Assembly (NCBI RefSeq): GCF_001887595.1
Contig: NZ_CP017480.1
Coordinates: 3,066,001 to 3,130,000 of the forward strand
Length of the DNA: 64,000 nt
Direction: 5' to 3'
Source: Luteibacter rhizovicinus DSM 16549
Lineage (GTDB): Bacteria > Pseudomonadota > Gammaproteobacteria > Xanthomonadales > Rhodanobacteraceae
Of this stretch, positions 53,404 through 62,489 are shown piece after piece. Under the pieces are notes generated by a model. The model saw only the letters and a list, made by a program, of their open reading frames with translations. It did no database searches and was not told the DNA's origin. The position numbers were made by a program, and so were the translations under genes. Position 1 is the stretch's first letter; each line of letters opens with the position of its first letter.

Positions 53404-54504
53404 ATGAGTAAGACCCCTGCCGACAAACAAGCCACGCTCGTCGAAGCGCGTACGCGCATCGACAGCATCGACCAGCAACTGCAGTCGCTCATCAGTGAGC
53501 GTGCCCGTTGGGCCCAGCAGGTCGGCCGGGCCAAGGGCCCGTTGAAGGCGGCGGTGGAGTATTACCGACCCGAACGGGAAGCCCAGGTGTTGCGCGGTGT
53601 GATCGATCGCAACGACGGCCCGTTGCCGAACGCCGAACTGGTACGACTGTTCCGCGAGATCATGTCGTCCTGCCTTTCGCAGCAACAGCCGCTGAAGATC
53701 GGCTTTCTCGGTCCCGAGGGCACCTTCAGCGAGCAGGCGGTGCGCAAGCATTTCGGTCACGCCGCGTACGGCCTGCCGCTGGGCAGCATCGAGGAAGTGT
53801 TCCAGGAAGTGGCCGCCGGTAACGCCGACTTCGGCGTGGTGCCGGTCGAGAACTCGGGGCAGGGCATGATCCAGATGACCCTGGACATGTTCCTCGTGTC
53901 CAAGGCGACCATCTGCGGCGAAGTGGAGCTGCGCGTCCACCAGAACCTGCTCTCGCTGAGCGGCGAACTGAAGGACGTCAAGCGCGTGTACTCGCATCCG
54001 CAGTCGCTGCAGCAATGCCAGGCGTGGCTGCGCGTGAACCTGCCGGATGCCGAGCGCGTACCGGTATCGAGCAACGCCGAAGCCGCGCGCATGGCGCGCC
54101 TCGCACCGGAGTCCGCGGCGATCGCCGGCGAGACCGCAGGTCGCGTCTACGGCCTGAAGACCATCGCCGGTCCGATCGAGGACCGCTCGGACAACACCAC
54201 GCGCTTCCTCGTCATCGGCCGTTCGATTTTCCCGCCCTCGGGCAACGATCGTACGTCGTTGCTCGTGTCGGTGAAGGACAAGCCCGGTGCGCTCTACGAC
54301 GTACTCAGCCCGCTCGCACGCCATGACATCAGCATGAATCGCATCGAATCGCGCCCGGCGCATACGGGTAAGTGGCAGTACGCCTTCTTCATCGATGTGT
54401 CTGGCCATGTGGACGATGCCGCGCTGCAGGCGGCACTCGACGAGATGAAGCCAGCCGCCGCGGACGTTCGCGTGCTCGGCTCCTACCCTGTCGCCTTGCC
54501 ATGA
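53404..54504 (+). CDS. pheA: Bifunctional chorismate mutase / prephenate dehydratase
   Basis: This 366-residue protein has an N-terminal AroQ-type chorismate mutase (about residues 12-95: ARTRIDSIDQQLQSLI). A prephenate dehydratase domain follows (about 98-275: GFLGPEGTFSEQAV, VPVENSGQGM, NTTRFLVIG) and a C-terminal ACT domain (about 285-362: TSLLVSVKDKPGALYDVL, RIESRPAHTGKWQY). It directs chorismate to phenylalanine, with feedback through the ACT domain. It overlaps hisC by 4 bp. Confidence 0.96.
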   Translation: MSKTPADKQATLVEARTRIDSIDQQLQSLISERARWAQQVGRAKGPLKAAVEYYRPEREAQVLRGVIDRNDGPLPNAELVRLFREIMSSCLSQQQPLKIGFLGPEGTFSEQAVRKHFGHAAYGLPLGSIEEVFQEVAAGNADFGVVPVENSGQGMIQMTLDMFLVSKATICGEVELRVHQNLLSLSGELKDVKRVYSHPQSLQQCQAWLRVNLPDAERVPVSSNAEAARMARLAPESAAIAGETAGRVYGLKTIAGPIEDRSDNTTRFLVIGRSIFPPSGNDRTSLLVSVKDKPGALYDVLSPLARHDISMNRIESRPAHTGKWQYAFFIDVSGHVDDAALQAALDEMKPAAADVRVLGSYPVALP

Positions 54505-55613
54505 CCGCCGCGTTCGATGCAGCCACGCTCGCCAACCGGGCGACGTCGGCGCTGCGTGCCTACGATCCCGGTCATGATCTTCCGGCGCTGCGCCTGCAGT
54601 TCGGTGCCGTGCTGTCCGAGCTGGGTTCCAACGAGAATCCGCTGGGTCCCAGCCCGCTCGCCATGCGCGCCGCCACGCGTGTCCTCGAAGACATCTGGCG
54701 GTATCCCGACCCGCTCGGCGCGGCGCTGAAGCACCGCTTGTCGAGCGAACTCGGCGTGCCGGTGTCCGGCATCACGCTAGGTAACGGCTCGCATGAGCTG
54801 CTGATGCTGCTGGCGCAGTGCTTCGCGGATGCCGACCACCCGGTGGTGCATTCGCAGTACGGCTTCGCGGTGTTTCCGATCGCCGCGGCCGCGGCCGGTG
54901 CGCCCTCCGTCGCCGTGCCGGCCCTGCCTGCGGATCATCCGGAGGCACCGTATGGCCACGACCTCGACGCGATAGCGGCGGCTGTAACGCCTTCGACGCG
55001 ACTGGTCTACCTCGCCAATCCGAACAATCCGACGGGTACGTGGTTCACCGATGCCGCGCTCGAGGATTTCCTCGGCAAGGTGCCGGCGCACACGCTCGTC
55101 GTCGTCGACGAGGCGTATCACGAATACGTGGATGCCGCCGGCCTGAGCACGGCGATGCACCTGCTCGGACGCTTTCCGAACCTCATCGTCACCCGCACGT
55201 TTTCCAAGGCGTATGCGCTGGCGGGCCTGCGTATCGGCTACATGCTCAGCCATCCGTCCGTGGCCGCCGTGTGCGAGCGCCTGCGCGAATCGTTCAACGT
55301 CAATGGCGTCGCGCTGGCCGCGGCGGAAGCCTCGCTCGGCGATCACGAGCATCGTGCGCGCGTCCGCGAGACCAACCATCGCGACCGCGCATGGCTGGCC
55401 GATGAGCTCACCGCGCGCGGCCTTCGTGTCTTGCCGTCGCAAACCAACTTCCTGCTCGTCGACCTCGGTCGCGACGCCGTCGCCTTCGAAGCGCATCTTT
55501 TCGAGCGTGGCGTGATCGTCCGCCCGATGGTCGGTTACCGCCTGCCGCATACCGTGCGCATCAGCGTGGGTAGCCGTGCCGAGCTGCAACGTCTCCTGGA
55601 GAACCTGCCATGA
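54501..55613 (+). CDS. hisC: HisC-type aminotransferase in the aromatic operon
   Basis: This 370-residue PLP enzyme has LGSNENPLGPSP, LANPNNPTGTWF, VVDEAYHEY and the PLP lysine in TFSKAYALAGLRIGYML. It is the second HisC-family gene of the window (the other is at 26.7 kb). Lying between pheA and aroA, it may act mainly on aromatic keto acids such as phenylpyruvate. That division of labour is inferred from context. The start overlaps the pheA stop (ATGA). Confidence 0.88.
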   Translation: MTAAFDAATLANRATSALRAYDPGHDLPALRLQFGAVLSELGSNENPLGPSPLAMRAATRVLEDIWRYPDPLGAALKHRLSSELGVPVSGITLGNGSHELLMLLAQCFADADHPVVHSQYGFAVFPIAAAAAGAPSVAVPALPADHPEAPYGHDLDAIAAAVTPSTRLVYLANPNNPTGTWFTDAALEDFLGKVPAHTLVVVDEAYHEYVDAAGLSTAMHLLGRFPNLIVTRTFSKAYALAGLRIGYMLSHPSVAAVCERLRESFNVNGVALAAAEASLGDHEHRARVRETNHRDRAWLADELTARGLRVLPSQTNFLLVDLGRDAVAFEAHLFERGVIVRPMVGYRLPHTVRISVGSRAELQRLLENLP

Positions 55614-56920
55614 CCCGCCTGGATTGGCTGAGTCGCGCCGCTGTCGGTGCCTTGCGTGGCGATGTCGTCGTGCCCGGCGACAAGTCCGTATCGCATCGCG
55701 CCTTGATGTTCGGCGCGCTGGCGGAAGGCACCTCGCATATTCGTGGTTTCCTCGAGGGCGAGGACACACGCGCCACGGCGGCCATCCTCGGCAAGCTCGG
55801 CGTGCGTTTCGAAACACCGGCTCCTGGCGAGCGCCGAGTGCATGGCGTAGGCCTGCATGGCCTGCGCGGCACGACCGAGCCGCTCGACTGTGGCAACGCG
55901 GGGACCGGCATGCGCCTGCTCGCCGGCTTGCTTGCCGGCCAGGCCTTCGATTCGACCCTGGTCGGCGACGAGTCCTTGTCGCGCCGACCCATGCGTCGCG
56001 TGACCGATCCGCTCACCACGATGGGCGCGTCGATCGATACGGATGATGGCAAGCCGCCGCTTCGTATCCACGGCGGTTCTGCGCTCAAGGGCATCACGTA
56101 TCACCCGCCCGTCGCCAGTGCGCAGATCAAGTCGGCACTGTTGCTGGCCGGCCTGTACGCCGAGGGCAAGACGGAAGTCATCGAGCCGCACCCGACGCGC
56201 GACTACACCGAAAGCATGCTCAAGGCCTTCGGCTGGCCGATCGAGTATTCCCCAGGCAAGGCCACGGTCGAGGGCGGGCACACCTTGCACGCCGTCGACG
56301 TGGACGTGCCGGCGGACATCTCCTCGGCGGCTTTCTTCATCGTGGCTGCATGCATCGTGCCCGGGTCGGAGCTTCACCTGAAAGGCGTGGGCCTCAATCC
56401 GCGTCGCACCGGCCTGCTGGCCGCGCTCGAGCTGATGGGCGCCGACATCTCGGTGGAAAACGAGCGCAGCAGCGGCGGTGAAGACATCGGCGATCTCATC
56501 GTCCGGTACCGTCGACTGCATGGCGTGGCGCTGCCGCTGGATATCGTGCCGGACATGATCGACGAGTTCCCCGCGCTGTTCGTCGCCGCCGCGGTGGCCG
56601 ATGGTCTGACCACCATTCGTGGCGCCGCCGAACTGCGCGTGAAGGAATCGGATCGGATCGCCAGCATGGCCGCGGGTCTGCAGGCCTGTGGCGTGAAGAT
56701 CGACGAACTGCCGGATGGCGCCATGATCCAGGGCGGTGCGATCGGTGGTGGCACGATCGACAGCCATGGCGATCACCGCATCGCCATGAGCTTCGCCATC
56801 GCCGGCCTCGTGGCCTCGGCACCGATCACCATCGGCGACTGCGCCAACGTCGCCACCTCGTTCCCGGGCTTTATGGAGCTGGCAAACGGCGTGGGTTTCC
56901 AACTGGAAAGGGCAGGCTGA
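55610..56920 (+). CDS. aroA: EPSP synthase (3-phosphoshikimate 1-carboxyvinyltransferase)
   Basis: At 436 residues this has the normal EPSP synthase length. Motifs are [21 protein letters not shown] (signature [10 protein letters not shown]), [17 protein letters not shown] and [16 protein letters not shown]. It joins shikimate-3-phosphate and PEP in the shikimate pathway and is the target of glyphosate. It overlaps hisC by 4 bp and ends the serC operon block, 58 bp before kdsB. Confidence 0.97.
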   Translation: MTRLDWLSRAAVGALRGDVVVPGDKSVSHRALMFGALAEGTSHIRGFLEGEDTRATAAILGKLGVRFETPAPGERRVHGVGLHGLRGTTEPLDCGNAGTGMRLLAGLLAGQAFDSTLVGDESLSRRPMRRVTDPLTTMGASIDTDDGKPPLRIHGGSALKGITYHPPVASAQIKSALLLAGLYAEGKTEVIEPHPTRDYTESMLKAFGWPIEYSPGKATVEGGHTLHAVDVDVPADISSAAFFIVAACIVPGSELHLKGVGLNPRRTGLLAALELMGADISVENERSSGGEDIGDLIVRYRRLHGVALPLDIVPDMIDEFPALFVAAAVADGLTTIRGAAELRVKESDRIASMAAGLQACGVKIDELPDGAMIQGGAIGGGTIDSHGDHRIAMSFAIAGLVASAPITIGDCANVATSFPGFMELANGVGFQLERAG

Positions 56921-56978
56921 TACATGGCCCCCGTCACGGGAAGGCGTTAGGCTTTGCCTTCCTGTTACGGATGTCGTC

Positions 56979-57761
56979 ATGGCCCCCAAGATCCCACCGT
57001 TCGTCGTCGTGGTGCCCGCGCGCTTCGGCTCGACCCGCTTGCCGGGCAAGCCCCTGCTGAAGATCGATGGCGAGTCGATGATCCGTCGCGTCGCCGAGCG
57101 GGCAGGGCTCGCCGGTGCCGCGCAGGTGGTGGTGGCGACGGACGACGATCGTGTGGCGCGGGAGTTGCGCGGCTGCGGTGACATCCTGGTCTGCATGACG
57201 CGTGAGGATCACGCCTCGGGCAGTGACCGTATCGCCGAGACCGCCAGCAATTTCGGCTGGCCCGAAGACACCATCGTGGTCAACCTTCAGGGTGACGAGC
57301 CCTTCGCCCCGGCCGCGGGCATCCGCGCCGTGGTCGCGACCCTGGCGGGCGACGACGCGCCCATGGCCACGCTGGCCACGCCGATCACCCATGCCGACGA
57401 ATTCTTCGATCCGAACATCGTCAAGGTGGTCCGGGCCAGCAATGGTCGCGCGCTGTATTTCACCCGGTCGCCGGCGCCCTGGGCACGCGATCCCTTCGCC
57501 CAGAGCCGGGACAGTCTTCCCGCTGACGTGCCCTTTCTGCGGCATATCGGCATCTATGCCTATCGTGCGGGCTTCCTGCGCCGGCTGGCGGCGCTGCCGA
57601 GAACGCCCCTGGAGCGTGCGGAATCGCTCGAACAGCTGCGCGCCCTGGAACATGGCTACGCCATTTCGGTCCAGCTGACCCCGGAACCGTTTCCGCCGGG
57701 CATCGATACGGCCGAGGACCTGGTGCGGGCAGAGCGCTGGCTGGCCTCCGGCGGCCGTTGA
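56979..57761 (+). CDS. kdsB: CMP-KDO synthetase (3-deoxy-manno-octulosonate cytidylyltransferase)
   Basis: This 260-residue protein begins [19 protein letters not shown] (nucleotide-binding), with [20 protein letters not shown] and [11 protein letters not shown]. It activates KDO for lipopolysaccharide core synthesis in the cytoplasm. It is followed by a structured leader with a terminator before uvrC. Confidence 0.96.
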   Translation: MAPKIPPFVVVVPARFGSTRLPGKPLLKIDGESMIRRVAERAGLAGAAQVVVATDDDRVARELRGCGDILVCMTREDHASGSDRIAETASNFGWPEDTIVVNLQGDEPFAPAAGIRAVVATLAGDDAPMATLATPITHADEFFDPNIVKVVRASNGRALYFTRSPAPWARDPFAQSRDSLPADVPFLRHIGIYAYRAGFLRRLAALPRTPLERAESLEQLRALEHGYAISVQLTPEPFPPGIDTAEDLVRAERWLASGGR

Positions 57762-57862
57762 GCCGGGTCGGAATTGGCCTACAGCTGAGCGAGGGCTCGC
57801 CCGACGCTCCCCATCGACCCGCGCCGAGGGCGTGGCTGCGGGCAAGCCCTTAATCTATCCCC

Positions 57863-57892
57863 GTCGCCACTGTCATCCCCAAGGAAGGCGAC
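57863..57892 (+). repeat. Hairpin upstream of the kdsB-uvrC terminator
   Basis: GTCGCC (57863-57868) pairs with GGCGAC (57887-57892) around an 18-nt loop, 17 nt before the terminator stem. The pair looks like an attenuator-style arrangement. Confidence 0.4.
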
Positions 57893-57909
57893 AGCCCACG
57901 GAAGGTCGG

Positions 57910-57945
57910 CGCCGGCATGGACTCCACCCCATGCCGGCGTTTTTG
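57910..57945 (+). terminator. Intrinsic terminator between kdsB and uvrC
   Basis: CGCCGGCATGG-8 nt-CCATGCCGGCG followed by TTTTT. A perfect 11-bp stem, just 27 bp before the uvrC start. Confidence 0.9.
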
Positions 57946-57971
57946 CGTCTGGCCTTCGCCGACACGCTAAA

Positions 57972-59804
57972 ATGCCAGGCATGGAGCACACCGAGTCGCA
58001 TCCGTTCGACGGCAAGGCCTTCGTCCGACACCTCACCACCTCGCCTGGCGTCTACCGCTATTTCGATACGGAAGACGAGCTGCTGTACGTCGGTAAGGCG
58101 GCGAATCTCAAGAAGCGCGTCAGCAACTACTTCCTCAAGCCACCGATGGATCCGCGTATCGCCTCGATGGTGTCGCAGATCGCACGGGCGGAAGTCACCC
58201 TGACGCGTACCGCGGGCGAGGCGTTGCTGCTCGAATCCCAGCTGATCAAATCGCTCAAGCCGCGCTACAACATCGTGCTGCGCGACGATAAGAGCTACCC
58301 GTACATCTATCTCTCGGGAGGCGAGGACTACCCACGCCTCGGCTTCCATCGCGGTGCGAAGACGGGGCCAGGGCGCTATTTCGGGCCGTATCCGAGCACC
58401 TTCGCGGTACGCGAGAGCCTTGGCCTGATGCAGAAGCTGTTCAAGGTGCGTCAGTGCGAGGACAGCTACTTCCGCAATCGTTCGCGTCCCTGCCTGCAGC
58501 ACCAGATCGGTCGCTGCAGCGCGCCCTGCGTGCGGCTGATCGACGTGCCCGATTACCAGAACGACGTGCGCCATGCCGAGATGTTCCTCGAGGGCCGCAG
58601 CAGTGCGGTGATCGACGAGCTGGCGGTCGCCATGGACCAGGCCAGCATGGCGCTGAACTTCGAGCGTGCCGCGGCGCTACGCGACCAGGTCTCGGCGCTG
58701 CGCAAGCTGCAGGCCCAGCATTTCGTCCAGGGCGCCAGCGCCGACATGGACGTGATCGCCTGCTGCCTGGAGGGCGGCATGGCCTGTGTGAGCGTGTTGT
58801 TCTTCCGCAACGGCGTGAGCCTGGGCTCGCGCGACTTCTTCCCTCGCCTGCCGATCGATGCCTCCGTCGGCGATGTACTGGCGCAGTTCATCGCGCAGTA
58901 CTACCTGGAGCGCCAGGTGCCCCGCGAACTGGTGCTGAGCGACACGGTGGAAGACATCGACGTACTCGCCCAGGTCCTTTCCGATCACGCCGGGTACGTC
59001 GTCTCGCTGAAACCCAGCGTGCGCGGCGAGCGAGCGCGCTTCCTCGAGATGGCCCAGCGCAATGCCAGCGCGGCGCTCACCTCACGCCTTGCCAGCCGGC
59101 ATACGCTGCTGGCGCGCTTCGACGATCTGCAGAAGGTGCTCGAACTCGAGGCACCGCCGCGACGCATCGAGTGCTTCGATATCAGTCATACGCGCGGTGA
59201 GGCCACCGTGGCCTCCTGCGTGGTGTTCGGTCCCGAAGGGCCGGAGAAATCGCACTACCGTCGTTTCAACATCGCGGGCATCACGCCCGGCGATGACTAT
59301 GCCGCCATGCACCAGGCACTCACGCGCCGCTTCAAGAAAGTGGTGGAGGGTGGCGCAAAGCCGGACATCCTGCTGATCGATGGCGGTACGGGGCAGGTGG
59401 GGCAGGCCGTGGACGTGCTCCGCGAGCTGGGTGTCGAAGGCATCCGCGTGGTCGGCGTGGCGAAAGGGCCCGGACGTCGCGCGGGTGAGGAGACGCTCGT
59501 GCTGGCGGAGACGGGAAAGACCCTGCATCCCGGCACATCCTCACCTGCCTTGCACCTGGTCGCCGCGGTTCGTGACGAAGCGCACCGTTTCGCCATCAGC
59601 GGACACCGCCGGCGCCGTGAGGCGGCACGAGAGCGGAGTACGCTGGAAGACGTGGCCGGTGTGGGCGCACGTCGCCGCGCCGCGCTGCTGAAGGCGTTTG
59701 GCGGTCTGGCCGGCGTCGAAGCGGCCGGTGTCGAAGAATTGATGAGTGTGAAGGGGATTGATCGCGGTCTCGCCGAACGCATCTATGCCATGCTTCATCC
59801 CTAA
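57972..59804 (+). CDS. uvrC: Excinuclease ABC subunit C
   Basis: This 610-residue protein has an N-terminal GIY-YIG-type nuclease (GVYRYFDTEDELLYVGKAANLKKRV; signature GVYRYF...LLYVGKA), the Cys-rich region CLQHQIGRCSAPC and a UVR domain. The RNase-H-like nuclease half follows (FDISHTRGEATVASCVVFG, LLIDGGTGQV), with helix-hairpin-helix motifs at the C-terminus. It makes both incisions in nucleotide excision repair. An ATG three codons downstream (57981) is an alternative start. Confidence 0.96.
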   Translation: MPGMEHTESHPFDGKAFVRHLTTSPGVYRYFDTEDELLYVGKAANLKKRVSNYFLKPPMDPRIASMVSQIARAEVTLTRTAGEALLLESQLIKSLKPRYNIVLRDDKSYPYIYLSGGEDYPRLGFHRGAKTGPGRYFGPYPSTFAVRESLGLMQKLFKVRQCEDSYFRNRSRPCLQHQIGRCSAPCVRLIDVPDYQNDVRHAEMFLEGRSSAVIDELAVAMDQASMALNFERAAALRDQVSALRKLQAQHFVQGASADMDVIACCLEGGMACVSVLFFRNGVSLGSRDFFPRLPIDASVGDVLAQFIAQYYLERQVPRELVLSDTVEDIDVLAQVLSDHAGYVVSLKPSVRGERARFLEMAQRNASAALTSRLASRHTLLARFDDLQKVLELEAPPRRIECFDISHTRGEATVASCVVFGPEGPEKSHYRRFNIAGITPGDDYAAMHQALTRRFKKVVEGGAKPDILLIDGGTGQVGQAVDVLRELGVEGIRVVGVAKGPGRRAGEETLVLAETGKTLHPGTSSPALHLVAAVRDEAHRFAISGHRRRREAARERSTLEDVAGVGARRRAALLKAFGGLAGVEAAGVEELMSVKGIDRGLAERIYAMLHP

Positions 59805-59821
59805 GTTGCATGCGACCGACT

Positions 59822-60436
59822 ATGCGAATCAACCTGCCTACCTGGCTGACCCTCTTCCGCGTGCTCCTGCTCCCGGTCATGGTCGTCGTCTTTTACCTGC
59901 CGTTCCGCTGGTCCAATCTCGGGGCGGCCGCGGTCTTCGTGATTGCCGGATTTACGGACTGGCTCGACGGCTACCTGGCCCGCCGGATGAATCTCACCTC
60001 GGCCTTTGGCGCGTTTCTCGACCCCGTGGCCGACAAGCTCATGGTGGCGGTGACCCTGTTCCTGCTGGTCCAGTCCCATCCAGGCGGCTGGCAGGGCGTG
60101 CTCCTGGCCGTGACCGCCTCGGTGATCGTGGGCCGTGAGATCAGCGTCAGCGCGCTGCGCGAGTGGATGGCGCAGATCGGCGCACGCTCGAAAGTGAAGG
60201 TGGCCTTTCTCGGCAAGCTGAAGACCCTGGCGCAGATGGTCGCGCTGGTCGTGCTGTTGGTTCAGCACGACACCGAGTCCCTGGCGTCGTACAACATCGG
60301 CGAGGCGCTCCTGGTCCTCGCCGGCATCCTGACCATATGGTCGGGTCTGGACTACCTGAGGGCTGCATGGCCCAGTTTGCGCGGGGATTCAGACGACGTG
60401 AAAAAAAGTGAAAAAAAGTCGGTGCAAAGTGGTTGA
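59822..60436 (+). CDS. pgsA: CDP-diacylglycerol-glycerol-3-phosphate phosphatidyltransferase
   Basis: This 204-residue membrane protein has the CDP-alcohol phosphatidyltransferase motif DG-x2-AR-x8-G-x3-D-x3-D (DGYLARRMNLTSAFGAFLDPVAD). Five or so transmembrane helices are visible. It makes phosphatidylglycerol phosphate. It follows uvrC closely, as in many gammaproteobacteria. The stop codon overlaps the -35 box of the tRNA promoter. Confidence 0.95.
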   Translation: MRINLPTWLTLFRVLLLPVMVVVFYLPFRWSNLGAAAVFVIAGFTDWLDGYLARRMNLTSAFGAFLDPVADKLMVAVTLFLLVQSHPGGWQGVLLAVTASVIVGREISVSALREWMAQIGARSKVKVAFLGKLKTLAQMVALVVLLVQHDTESLASYNIGEALLVLAGILTIWSGLDYLRAAWPSLRGDSDDVKKSEKKSVQSG

Positions 60437-60460
60437 CACATTTCCGATCTGATTTAGAAT
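60433..60460 (+). promoter_or_regulatory. Sigma-70-type promoter of tRNA-Gly
   Basis: TTGACA (60433-60438), 16-bp spacer, TAGAAT (60455-60460), ending 14 bp before the tRNA. The -35 overlaps the pgsA stop codon. Confidence 0.85.
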
Positions 60461-60474
60461 AGCTGGACAACGAC

Positions 60475-60550
<76 letters not shown>

Positions 60551-60559
60551 TGTAATTCT

Positions 60560-60592
60560 ACAAAACCTCGGACCTCCGAGGTTTTGTTTTTT
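60560..60592 (+). terminator. Terminator after tRNA-Gly
   Basis: AAAACCTCGGA-CC-TCCGAGGTTTT followed by a T-run (GTTTTTT), immediately after the tRNA. Confidence 0.88.
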
Positions 60593-60629
60593 AAGCGCTT
60601 CGCGGTTACTCTCGCGCTGCGCAAGCGAT

Positions 60630-60703
60630 GGCCGGGTGGCAGAGTGGTCATGCAGCGGACTGCAAATCCGCGTACGCCGGTTCGATTCCGACCTCGGCCT
60701 CCA
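60630..60703 (+). tRNA. tRNA-Cys (anticodon GCA)
   Basis: A 74-nt cloverleaf with acceptor GGCCGGG/CTCGGCC (one G-U pair), anticodon loop CTGCAAA and encoded CCA. Confidence 0.96.
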
Positions 60704-60715
60704 TCGCATTTTGAA

Positions 60716-60749
60716 GGCGCATCCGTTTCCGCGGCTGCGCCTTTTTTCT
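60716..60749 (+). terminator. Terminator after tRNA-Cys
   Basis: GGCGCA...TGCGCC followed by TTTTTTCTTT. It lies between tRNA-Cys and tRNA-Leu. Confidence 0.75.
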
Positions 60750-60753
60750 TTCC

Positions 60754-60840
60754 GCCCGGATGGCGAAATCGGTAGACGCAAGGGACTTAAAATCCCTCAT
60801 CCGAAAGGGTATGTCGGTTCGAGTCCGACTCCGGGCACCA
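60754..60840 (+). tRNA. tRNA-Leu (anticodon UAA)
   Basis: An 87-nt cloverleaf with acceptor GCCCGGA/TCCGGGC, a long variable arm typical of leucine, anticodon loop CTTAAAA and encoded CCA at 60838-60840. Its 3' end borders an integrated element. Confidence 0.96.
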
Positions 60841-60909
60841 TGTCTCCCAACGGTTCGAACGTCACGCACCAGATGGCGACAGCCGTAACCGTAAAACTCA
60901 CCGTAAAAT
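60813..60909. other. Probable attachment site (att) at the tRNA-Leu 3' end
   Basis: The T-arm and acceptor 3' half of tRNA-Leu is the usual core for tyrosine integrases. The int gene ends 70 bp downstream. Between them CCGTAA recurs at 60883, 60889 and 60901, the latter two as ACCGTAAAA 12 bp apart, which may be integrase arm sites. The other att site lies outside the window. Confidence 0.55.
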
Positions 60910-62049
60910 TCAGGTCTTTTCAGACGTGCCGACGACGGGAACATCGAAGTCGTACACGTCGAGCATCTGCTGCGATTTGTGACCGCTGGCCTGCTGCTTT
61001 TCGCCGCGTGTGCCCTTCGTATCGGTGATCCCCTTGCGTTTCAGATCGTGCGGACCGAAGCGCTGTTCGGCTGTGATGACGCCGTCGGCGATCGCGAGCT
61101 TCATCAGTCGCTGGAATGCGCTGTCGAAGCTGCTCTTCGCCAGGGGGCCGCCGGTCTGGTTTACGAAGACGGGTCGATCCTTCGCATGCATCGGAATGGG
61201 CATGCGCCTGGCCTGCCAGATTGAATCCCGCCGTTCCTTGATCATCTCCCACGCCTCCGTCAGCCGCGGCGTCCAGGCCACCACGTTATCCCTGGAGCCT
61301 TTGACTCGATTCGTCATCAGCCCGTTCGGCAGCTCGGCGTCCTCCATAAGAGTGATGACTTCGATGCCGCGCAGCCGGCACAGATACATGATCTCGACGG
61401 CAGGCCAGAGGTAAGCGGCCAACGCGCCTTTCCGGTGTGCCGTCCAGGCGCCGCGGCTACGCGCAAAGTCCGCGAGGTTCTTGAGCACCTGGTCGTCGGG
61501 AAGTCTGCGACGCTTGCGCTCTTTGGCTTGCTCGAGTCCCGCGCACGGGTTGTGCTCGCAGTAGCCGCGGTTCTTCGCCCATCGAAACATGCGGCGCAGG
61601 TAACGGAGCAGGGCGTTCGCCTTTGTCGGCGTGCCCTGGTCGGCGATTTTGTCGATGATCTTCTGCATCAGCGGCGCCGAGAGCCCACGCACGGCAAGCG
61701 TACCGAGCTTGCCAGCGGCGGTCGGGAACTCGCTGGCCACCTTCCGGTATTTCTCGTAACCATCCTGCGTCGCTGGCGCGAGGCTGCGGAACTTCTCGCT
61801 TCCGGCGAACTGCTCCATCACGAAGTCCAGCGATCGCCGATCGATGCCGGCGAGCTGCTCCATGACACGATGAAGGTCGGACATCAGCGCGGAGGAATCG
61901 GCAATCTTCCGGCGGGATGTCTTCGTCCCGGGCAGGATCGTGTACCAGACGCGGTCCCGCTTATCCCAGTAGCAGCCCTTCGGCAGCTTCGCCTGGTCAA
62001 TATGGCCCGGAATAGAAGCGTCCGGGCGACGGGGGCGTCCTGTGGCCAT
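60910..62049 (-). CDS. Tyrosine-family phage integrase
   Basis: This 379-residue protein has an N-terminal arm-binding domain, a core-binding domain (about residues 95-165) and a C-terminal catalytic domain: Arg in YLCRLRGIEV, box II FGPHDLKRKG, GHKSQQML and the nucleophile Tyr in LDVYDF. Box II has Lys where most integrases have Arg (HxxK instead of HxxR). It points towards tRNA-Leu and lies next to a DUF4224 gene, the standard lysogeny module of many prophages and islands. Its ATG directly follows the DUF4224 stop. Confidence 0.92.
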   Translation of the reverse strand: MATGRPRRPDASIPGHIDQAKLPKGCYWDKRDRVWYTILPGTKTSRRKIADSSALMSDLHRVMEQLAGIDRRSLDFVMEQFAGSEKFRSLAPATQDGYEKYRKVASEFPTAAGKLGTLAVRGLSAPLMQKIIDKIADQGTPTKANALLRYLRRMFRWAKNRGYCEHNPCAGLEQAKERKRRRLPDDQVLKNLADFARSRGAWTAHRKGALAAYLWPAVEIMYLCRLRGIEVITLMEDAELPNGLMTNRVKGSRDNVVAWTPRLTEAWEMIKERRDSIWQARRMPIPMHAKDRPVFVNQTGGPLAKSSFDSAFQRLMKLAIADGVITAEQRFGPHDLKRKGITDTKGTRGEKQQASGHKSQQMLDVYDFDVPVVGTSEKT

Positions 62050-62256
62050 TTACACGATGTCCGGTGAATACGCGTGGTCGTTCGCAGCCGAGGATACGCC
62101 CAGCGCCTTGTTGATGGCTTCGAGGGTGGTCCAGGGACCGTCAGCGCCCTCGCTCACAGGGATCCCCTGATTGCTGGCCCATCGCTTCACTGCAGCTGCC
62201 TGCTGTAGGCCGGACAGGCGTCGAAGTTCCGATGCGTCAATGATGTGGTGGTTCAC
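62050..62256 (-). CDS. DUF4224-family small protein beside the integrase
   Basis: This 68-residue protein reads IDASELRRLSGLQQAAAVKRWASNQG and then PW-x-TLEAINKALG. This matches the DUF4224 layout (ELxxLTGxxxxxxQxxWLxxxGI), a small winged-helix-like family found next to phage integrases and thought to act as an excisionase or control protein. The start is a GTG overlapping the upstream gene's stop (GTGA). Confidence 0.75.
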   Translation of the reverse strand: MNHHIIDASELRRLSGLQQAAAVKRWASNQGIPVSEGADGPWTTLEAINKALGVSSAANDHAYSPDIV

Positions 62257-62489
62257 GGCTTCGCCGCCTCCTTCGATAGAGCGTGTGCGGTGTGACGGGC
62301 GTAGGTCGAAACGGCTCGCCAATACGCGGCCATCGGGCCCTTGCGCTTAGCCCAAGCCTTTTCGGCTTCGGTGTTCGCCTGGTGACGCAGGTCGCGCATG
62401 ACTGCCTCGATAGGGGCGCGCTGGTCAGCGGGCAGGGCAGCGAGAGCCTTTCCAGCGGGAAGCTGCAGGAGCGGGTTCAGGTAGCCCAT
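62253..62489 (-). CDS. Unknown small protein of the integrated element
   Basis: This 78-residue, mostly helical, Ala/Lys-rich protein has no motif that I recognise. Its ATG overlaps the DUF1643 stop and its stop overlaps the next start, which supports it as a real gene in a coupled operon leading to the integrase. Confidence 0.6.
   Translation of the reverse strand: MGYLNPLLQLPAGKALAALPADQRAPIEAVMRDLRHQANTEAEKAWAKRKGPMAAYWRAVSTYARHTAHALSKEAAKP

Noticed and set aside
57762..57971. Cobalamin riboswitch before uvrC
   Set aside because: Only short fragments of the consensus are present and the region is too short for a full aptamer; kept only as a low-interest structured leader.
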